Source: Achromobacter sp. MFA1 R4 (GTDB lineage: Bacteria > Pseudomonadota > Gammaproteobacteria > Burkholderiales > Burkholderiaceae_B). Taken from it: a stretch of 64,000 nt of DNA. The stretch is from positions 1-64,000 of the forward strand of contig NZ_LT707065.1 in assembly GCF_900156745.1 (NCBI RefSeq). Direction: 5' to 3'. Each line of letters starts with the position of its first letter. The first letter of the stretch is position 1. Of the stretch, positions 58,549 to 64,000 are shown piece after piece. A program made the position numbers and the translations under genes. The notes beneath the pieces are model-generated. The model had not been told where the DNA came from and did no database searches. It was given only the letters and a program-made list of their open reading frames with translations.

Positions 58549-59412
58549 CTAGCCTTCGGCGGCCAGTTCTTCCCAGCCCAGTTCGCGCGTGCGCTCCAGC
58601 GACGCCGTGACTTGCGCCGCCGCCTCGCGCACCGCCTCGATGAGGTCCTGGCCTTTCAGCAGCCGCGAAGCGACGCCCGCCATGAACACGTCGCCCGTCC
58701 CGTGCACCGAGGGCGGAATCGCGATCTCGGGATGGGTCACCACGGTGGCATCGTCGCGCGTCACGACCACCAGCTGCAACGTGCCCGGCGTGGCCGCCAT
58801 CGGGGCGGCACTGGTCGCCACGATCCAACGCGGCCCCCGCGCCATCAGCTCGCGCGCCGCCGCCACCACCTCGTCGACGGACGACAATTGCCGGCCGACC
58901 AGCAATTCCAGCTCGAAATGGTTGGGCGTCATGCCCTCGGCCAGCGGCACCAGCAGATCTCGGTACTGCGCCACCAGGCCTTCGTTCACGTAAAGGCCGT
59001 CGTTGCGGTCGCCCATGACCGGATCGATGAACACGCGCAGCTCGGGACGCGCGGCCCGCACGGCGGAAAGCCATCGGGCCAACAGGCCCGCCTGCCCCGG
59101 CTGGCCGAGATACCCGCAGACCACGGCGCGCGCCACCTGGGTCACGCGCCGGTCGTCCAATCCCTGCAACAAGCCTTCGAACCAGTCCAGCGGCACCGCG
59201 CCGCCGTGCAGCGTGGGGTAGTGCGGCGTATTGCTCAGCAACACGGTGGGAAGCGCGATCGCGCGCAGGCCCGCCTTGCGGAACACCGGCATCGCGGCGT
59301 TGTTGCCGACATAGCCGTAGACGACCTGGGATTGGATGGAGACGATGTCCACCTGCGCGGTGCGGGCGGGCAGCGCTGCGCCCGGGGCGGGGGCAGCGGG
59401 AATGGCGGTCAT
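58549..59412 (-). CDS. pdxY: Pyridoxal kinase PdxY
   Basis: A 287-residue ribokinase-fold kinase that phosphorylates pyridoxal in B6 salvage. VDIVSIQSQVVYGYVGNNAA matches the substrate-binding start of PdxY, FIDPVMGDRNDGLYV the divalent-metal region, TPNHFELELLVG the family signature, and GTGDVFMAGVASRLLKGQDL the anion hole and catalytic Asp. The N-terminal 20 residues are an Ala/Pro extension. Converges with cynS. Confidence 0.95.
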   Translation of the reverse strand: MTAIPAAPAPGAALPARTAQVDIVSIQSQVVYGYVGNNAAMPVFRKAGLRAIALPTVLLSNTPHYPTLHGGAVPLDWFEGLLQGLDDRRVTQVARAVVCGYLGQPGQAGLLARWLSAVRAARPELRVFIDPVMGDRNDGLYVNEGLVAQYRDLLVPLAEGMTPNHFELELLVGRQLSSVDEVVAAARELMARGPRWIVATSAAPMAATPGTLQLVVVTRDDATVVTHPEIAIPPSVHGTGDVFMAGVASRLLKGQDLIEAVREAAAQVTASLERTRELGWEELAAEG

Positions 59413-59560
59413 ACGGGTGGCTCCTGGGGGTTGCTCGTGGCACGGACGCGGATTGCTGCGTAGCCTGGCGCGGGGTGGCGCCGGGTTGGCGCCGGATGCG
59501 CAACATTCTAGTCCTCGGCAGACGCCTGGGGCTTGCGTTCCCGCGCCGTCGCCCGGACGC

Positions 59561-59926
59561 TCAGGCCATCCGGGTAATGAAATAGATCTTCTTGACGAAC
59601 TGGTCCACCTCCCAGCGGCCCGTATAGCCTTCCGGCATGACGAACGCCTCGCCCACGGTCAGTTCATGCACCGTGCCGTCCGGATCCACCAGGCGGGCCG
59701 CGCCTTCGACGATGTAGCCGAACTCGATGTAGCCAGTGGTGTTGGACTGGAACGACCCCGCCGTGCTTTCCCACACGCCGGCCTCGGCCTTGCCCGCGTT
59801 GCCCTCAAACGCCGTCACCGTGCGAAAGGCCGCGTCGCCGGAAATGGGACGGCGGGGCTTGCCGGGCACCGGGTTCTTCATGGGGCCGGCGTCGATGCGG
59901 ACCAGCCGCGATTGATCGTGTTTCAT
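59561..59926 (-). CDS. Small cupin protein (DUF861 type)
   Basis: A 121-residue single cupin: ESTAGSFQSNTTGYIEFGYI, VEGAARLVDPDGTVHELTVG and EAFVMPEGYTGRWEVDQFVK are strands of the cupin_3 family, related to ureidoglycolate hydrolase-like and EutQ-like proteins. It may bind a small acid or be a sugar/amino-acid isomerase. The metal-ligand His residues are largely absent, so it may not be a metalloenzyme. ATG at 59926 lies after a weak ribosome site. Confidence 0.75.
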   Translation of the reverse strand: MKHDQSRLVRIDAGPMKNPVPGKPRRPISGDAAFRTVTAFEGNAGKAEAGVWESTAGSFQSNTTGYIEFGYIVEGAARLVDPDGTVHELTVGEAFVMPEGYTGRWEVDQFVKKIYFITRMA

Positions 59927-60130
59927 TGTTGTTCCTATGTCGATATCGGCGAGACGACATGCGCTGGCAATGCCCGCCGTGTCTAGTACCAAAGCCCCGC
60001 CAGCGAACGCGCGCGAGCGAGGGTCCCATCGTGCGGCGCGCGCGGATCAAGAGTACAGTGCGGACGCATCGATGGATCATTTCCGCACTTATACCAGCAA
60101 GTCGCCTATGTCCACGGCGACCCTACCTCC

Positions 60131-61708
60131 ATGCACATCTGCTCGATGACTTTCTATGGCCTGAGAAAACTGGGCCTGAACAATGGCGAAATCTCGTCTC
60201 ATGCCAATACCATGCAGGGGCAGCCGCTGCTGGGGCCGGTGAATTTGTTGATCGGGCCAAACGGCGGCGGCAAATCCACCGCAGTGGACATCATTCGCAG
60301 CCTGGGCGACGTGGATGTCCTCAAAACCTTGGTGCGGGAGAACCTTAGAGCCACTACCAGATCGGGCTTTGAGCTGGCCCTCGACAACGACCGCATGATC
60401 AAGGTCGCGCTCAACAAGACCGGCATGGATGAGGCGGGGGTCGCGGTCGCGGTCAGGCTATCCTCGGCCGAACCGACCTATGCGCTGTATCGCGGCACCC
60501 TCGATTTACGCGCCCAGGCGGCTGTTCCGAGCGATCTTGAAGTCGCCTTCCAGATGCTGGGCGCCTGCGTGCACTACCGGAACTGGCATGACGAAACCGG
60601 TGTTCCCAACGATGCCTGGATCGCGCAGCTCAATCTCCATGCCTCGCATCTGATCGGCGTCGGCGCCTATCCCTTGGCGCCTGGCCAGCATGCCTATCTG
60701 GGGCCGTCAGACTGGGAGGCGACAAGTATCCCGCCCGTTCAGCTACGAGACGAAGAAAGCCTGTCCATCCGCTTCAATGACGATCAGCTACAGCAGAACC
60801 ACGTCAGGATCAGCGCCCTTCCTTCCGGTTGGCGCGCCTTCGCGGGCCTGCTGGCCTGGCTGTCCACGCGGCCCGAAAACGGCATCTGCGTGGTCGAAGA
60901 GCCTGAAATCCATCTACACCCAACGCTGCAGCGCGTATTGATGCAGGCGATCACGCGCATAGCGGCCGAACGTGGCTTGCAGATCTTCATTACCACCCAT
61001 TCGGCCGCCCTGATCGACTTCGCCCACAGTCCCGCGCCGGTGGGACTTTTCGAAGCCGACGGCTGGCGGTTGCGGCCGCTTTCGGAACCTGCCGCCGCCG
61101 TGCAGCGATTGGGAGGACGGCCCAGCGATCTTTGCCTGGCCAACGGATTGGTGTGGATAGAGGGCCCTTCCGACAGGCTCTATCTGCTGCATTGGTTGAA
61201 ATTGTGGTGTGAGCACACTGGCCAGCCCATGCCCGCCGAGAACATCGCCTTCGCGTTCTCCATGTATGGCGGCGCGTTGCTGCGCCACTATTCCGCGGGC
61301 ACGGACGACACGCTTATCCGGGTCTTCGATATCAACCCGCACGCATTCCTGTTGATGGACCGCGACCTGGATTTTCTTCCCGGCCCTTACCTCCAGGCAA
61401 AGGCCAAGGATCCGGCCAGCACAAAGGCCCGGATCCTCAAGGAAATCCGAGACCAGGAAAGTGACTCCCGGGTATCGTGGGTGACCGACGGCTATACCAT
61501 CGAGTCCTACCTGCCGGATGAATTCCGCGAAAAGCACTTCGGCATGCAGGAAGGCAGACTGCATGCGTTAAGCAAAAGCAAAGTGGAAATCGCCCATCTG
61601 TTTTCCGACAGCCACACGCGTTTCGCTGACTCGTACGCATCGGACAGGCTGCCCGAGTTCATCGCAAAGCTCCATGCGACGATAAGGACCTGGCAACACG
61701 ACGCCTGA
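60131..61708 (+). CDS. OLD-family ATPase with TOPRIM nuclease domain
   Basis: A 525-residue protein. ABC-type ATPase: Walker A GPNGGGKS (42-49), Walker B region ICVVEEPEIHLHP (252-264), and the H-loop Thr-Thr-His (288-290). The TOPRIM nuclease follows: Glu344 in VWIEGPSDRLYLLHWL and Asp410-x-Asp412 in LLMDRDLDF. OLD proteins include the P2 Old exclusion nuclease and the GajA subunit of Gabija. No UvrD-like partner is adjacent, so it is a class 1 (solitary) OLD. It stands alone among metabolic genes and may be an anti-phage nuclease. Confidence 0.85.
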   Translation: MHICSMTFYGLRKLGLNNGEISSHANTMQGQPLLGPVNLLIGPNGGGKSTAVDIIRSLGDVDVLKTLVRENLRATTRSGFELALDNDRMIKVALNKTGMDEAGVAVAVRLSSAEPTYALYRGTLDLRAQAAVPSDLEVAFQMLGACVHYRNWHDETGVPNDAWIAQLNLHASHLIGVGAYPLAPGQHAYLGPSDWEATSIPPVQLRDEESLSIRFNDDQLQQNHVRISALPSGWRAFAGLLAWLSTRPENGICVVEEPEIHLHPTLQRVLMQAITRIAAERGLQIFITTHSAALIDFAHSPAPVGLFEADGWRLRPLSEPAAAVQRLGGRPSDLCLANGLVWIEGPSDRLYLLHWLKLWCEHTGQPMPAENIAFAFSMYGGALLRHYSAGTDDTLIRVFDINPHAFLLMDRDLDFLPGPYLQAKAKDPASTKARILKEIRDQESDSRVSWVTDGYTIESYLPDEFREKHFGMQEGRLHALSKSKVEIAHLFSDSHTRFADSYASDRLPEFIAKLHATIRTWQHDA

Positions 61709-61754
61709 AAACGCATGTCCAGCACCGCGGCAGACCCTCGGCCCCCGCGGGCCG

Positions 61755-62309
61755 TCAGTGCGCCGCCACCACCAGCACCTCGGCCATCGCACGGCTGACC
61801 GTGCGCATGCGGTGCGGCAGCTCTGAATCGAAATAAACGGAATCCCCGGTCTCAAGGCGGAACTGGCGCTCGCCCACGTGCACCTCGATGGCGCCCTTGA
61901 GGACCAGCAGGAATTCCTCGCCCGGGTGCGGAAAGACCGCGGCGGCATCGGGGAACTCGCGGGGCGGGTGCACAACGAAAGGCTCCATGGCCTTGACCTT
62001 GCGCCGCCCGGCCAGGGATTCGTAGTGGTATTCGCTGCCCAGCCCGCGCCGTTGCAAGGCTTCGCGGTCGGCCACGCGGACCACGCTGACCACTTCGTCC
62101 TGCGCGGCGTCGTCGCCGCCGACCAGTTGCGAGACGCCCACGCCATAGGCCTCGGCCAGGCGCAGCACCGTGGAGATCGACGGCTCGCTCAGGCCCCGCT
62201 CCAGTTTGGAGAGGTAGCTCTTGGTCAATCCCGTGCGCTGGGCAAGCTGTTCCAAAGACAGCGTTTGCTGGCGGCGCAGGGTGCGTAGGCGGTGCGGCAG
62301 GTCGATCAT
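61755..62309 (-). CDS. XRE-family regulator with cupin domain
   Basis: A 184-residue regulator: HTH (LPHRLRTLRRQQTLSLEQLA then GLTKSYLSKLERGLSEPSIS) plus cupin (HPGEEFLLVLKGAIEVHVGE then GDSVYFDSELPHRMRTVS). The PuuR-like layout and its position divergent from an amino acid permease (260-bp gap) suggest control of that permease by an amine or amino acid. The start at 62309 is the first Met before the HTH. Confidence 0.9.
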   Translation of the reverse strand: MIDLPHRLRTLRRQQTLSLEQLAQRTGLTKSYLSKLERGLSEPSISTVLRLAEAYGVGVSQLVGGDDAAQDEVVSVVRVADREALQRRGLGSEYHYESLAGRRKVKAMEPFVVHPPREFPDAAAVFPHPGEEFLLVLKGAIEVHVGERQFRLETGDSVYFDSELPHRMRTVSRAMAEVLVVAAH

Positions 62310-62569
62310 GGGCGGGAAAGGCGCAAATAACAACCGGCAAGAATGCCCGAAACCCGCGCCGCCGTCGAGCGGACCGCTGGCGCGCAGCGTCGGCGCGCGC
62401 TTTCCCGACATCGTCGTCGTCGCACGGCCAACCCGATCCGCCGCACTTCAATCAGACCGATTCACGGGCATGGCAGGACGATTTTGTCCGACCATAGGCG
62501 CGTTGGAAATCGAAGCGCAATCACGATGCAGTTCCACGGCCGCACCACCCGGCACAACGGAGAAAACAG

Positions 62570-64000
62570 TTGGCGAACACACCGCACACCACCCTGAAAG
62601 GCGGCTTGAAATCCCGCCACCTGACCATGATGTCCATCGCCGGGGTCATCGGCGCCGCGCTTTTCGTGGGCTCGGGAAAACAGATCGCGCTGGCCGGGCC
62701 AGCCGTGATCCTGGCCTACATCGGCGGCGGACTGCTGGTCATCCTGGTGATGCGCATGCTGGGCGAAATGGCCGTCGCCCACCCGGACACGGGCTCGTTC
62801 TCCACCTACGCCGACCGCGCCATCGGCCGCTGGGCCGGCTTTACCATCGGCTGGCTGTACTGGTACTTCTGGGCGCTGCTTATGGGCTGGGAGGCCTACG
62901 TGGCCGGCCAGATCCTGCACAACTGGTTCCCTTTCGTGCCTGACTGGGGCTATGCCCTGATCGTCACGCTGTCATTGATCGCCGTCAACCTCATGAACGT
63001 GCGCAGCTACGGCGAATTCGAGTTCTGGTTCGCCCTGGTCAAGGTCTGCGCCATCGTCATCTTCCTGGTCATCGGCAGCCTGGCGATCCTGCATCTCTGG
63101 CCATGGGGCCAGGCCCGCGGCTTGTCGCAATTAACTGCCCAGGGATTCATGCCCAATGGCGTAAAGTCCGTGGTCGTCGCGCTGCTGGGCGTCATGTTCG
63201 CCTTCATCGGCGCGGAAATCGTGACGGTCGCGGCGGCTGAATCCGCCAATCCCGCAAAGGAAATCATCCGGACGATCAGGTCGGTGGTGGGGCGCATCTG
63301 CCTTTTCTATGTCGGCTCGATCTTCATCGTGGTCTGCCTGGTTCCCTATGACGACCCCATGCTGACCCAGCCCACCCACGGAAGCTACAACGCCACCTTG
63401 AGCCTGCTTGGCATCCCGTATGCCCAGGTCATCGTCAATTTCGTGGTGCTGACGTCGGTCTGCAGCTGCTTCAACTCCGCGCTCTATACCGCGTCAAGAA
63501 TGTTGTATTCGCTGTCGCGTCGCGGCGATGCCCATCGCATCATGCAGACCACCGGCCGCCGCACCGGCGCGCCCTACGTGGGCGTGCTGGTCTCCAGCGT
63601 GTTCGCGTTCGCGGCCGTCTGGATGATGGCGACCGCCACCATGGATCTTTACGACGTACTGATGCAGGCCACCGGCACGATCGCCCTGCTGGTCTATCTG
63701 GTCATCGCCTGTTCACAATTGCGCATGCGCTACCGCCTGCAGGCCGAGGGCGTGGAGCTGAAGTTCAAGATGTGGCTCTTTCCGTGGCTGACCTATGCGG
63801 TGATCGTCTGCATCATCGCGGCCTTGGCCACCATGATCGTGGAAGGCACGTACCGCACCGAAGTGGCCTACACGTCGGCCCTGGCGGGTGTGATCGTCGT
63901 CATGGGAATCTCCGCGCAGCGCCTGGGCATCGGTCAGCGCGTCGTCCCAGGCGAAAGCAAAGACAAGCCGCCGGCGGGCGCCAACCTGCGGGAATCGCAG
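62570..64000 (+). CDS. Amino acid permease (APC family), 3' end outside window
   Basis: At least 477 residues with twelve membrane segments; no stop is reached. Start is TTG at 62570 after CGGAG. LKSRHLTMMSIAGVIGAALF then VGSG is the conserved first segment of GabP/AnsP/CycA-type permeases, and FAFIGAEIVTVAAAESANPA with KEIIRTIRSVVGRICLFYVG the central consensus. It probably imports gamma-aminobutyrate or a similar amino acid, regulated by the divergent XRE-cupin protein. Confidence 0.92.
   Translation, partial: MANTPHTTLKGGLKSRHLTMMSIAGVIGAALFVGSGKQIALAGPAVILAYIGGGLLVILVMRMLGEMAVAHPDTGSFSTYADRAIGRWAGFTIGWLYWYFWALLMGWEAYVAGQILHNWFPFVPDWGYALIVTLSLIAVNLMNVRSYGEFEFWFALVKVCAIVIFLVIGSLAILHLWPWGQARGLSQLTAQGFMPNGVKSVVVALLGVMFAFIGAEIVTVAAAESANPAKEIIRTIRSVVGRICLFYVGSIFIVVCLVPYDDPMLTQPTHGSYNATLSLLGIPYAQVIVNFVVLTSVCSCFNSALYTASRMLYSLSRRGDAHRIMQTTGRRTGAPYVGVLVSSVFAFAAVWMMATATMDLYDVLMQATGTIALLVYLVIACSQLRMRYRLQAEGVELKFKMWLFPWLTYAVIVCIIAALATMIVEGTYRTEVAYTSALAGVIVVMGISAQRLGIGQRVVPGESKDKPPAGANLRESQ

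Noticed and set aside
60131-61708. Gabija system
   Set aside because: The GajA-like protein lacks an adjacent UvrD-family GajB; only a solitary OLD call is supported.
1-64000. CRISPR arrays, rRNA genes or riboswitches
   Set aside because: No spaced direct-repeat array, no rRNA sequence and no recognisable riboswitch core was seen on either strand.

Overview
The window looks like a chromosome segment from a Bordetella/Achromobacter-type betaproteobacterium (Alcaligenaceae). The chromosomal part is GC-rich and carries two orphan tripartite-tricarboxylate (Bug) receptors, a classical betaproteobacterial porin with a C-terminal Phe, and many LysR, IclR, GntR and XRE-cupin regulated catabolic units. 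The genus is inferred from gene content only.

Region 1 (1-20.8 kb) is phage DNA. From 1 to 10955 a rightward early operon carries many small overlapping genes, a RecA-like recombination ATPase with its DUF669 single-strand-binding partner, a Gp157 protein, an HNH homing endonuclease and three DUF551 proteins, and ends in an excisionase-like gene and a tyrosine integrase. Just past int lies the 3' half of a tRNA(CAT) with phage-like DNA on both sides, which is an attP-like arrangement. From 11.2 to 16.7 kb follows a cargo zone: an unknown protein, a broken SRAP gene, a KAP P-loop NTPase, an IS3-family element, and two exported proteins. From 16.7 to 20.7 kb a leftward late end carries Rz/Rz1, a frameshifted SAR endolysin, a holin, a methyltransferase moron, a small tail-type gene with an amber codon, an O-acyltransferase and a truncated tail-fibre fragment. 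A tandem or recombined prophage is the simplest reading. Almost all broken frames in the window are in phage or mobile DNA.

Region 2 (20.8-43.1 kb) is chromosomal: tRNA-His, cardiolipin synthase, thioesterase, a HIBADH-family dehydrogenase, MFS transporter, GntR regulator with Bug receptor and gamma-glutamyltransferase, a DegQ-like protease, a porin, a galB/galC-like unit with its own Bug receptor and IclR regulator, an isoquinoline-oxidoreductase-type molybdoenzyme with XdhC, and LysR genes.

Region 3 (43.1-44.3 kb) is a small phage scar beside tRNA-Arg(TCT): a truncated LysR gene, a hicAB toxin-antitoxin pair with a clear promoter-operator, and a decayed endolysin related to the one at 17.3 kb.

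Region 4 (44.3-64 kb) holds a polar amino acid ABC transporter with an FAD amine oxidase, a divergent aminoadipate-semialdehyde-type dehydrogenase (probably pipecolate/lysine catabolism), outer membrane phospholipase A, a 190-bp palindromic intergenic element, a sensor kinase/regulator pair leading into a cyanate uptake and cyanase operon, pyridoxal kinase, a cupin, a solitary OLD-family ATPase-TOPRIM nuclease, and an XRE-cupin regulator divergent from an amino acid permease that runs off the window.
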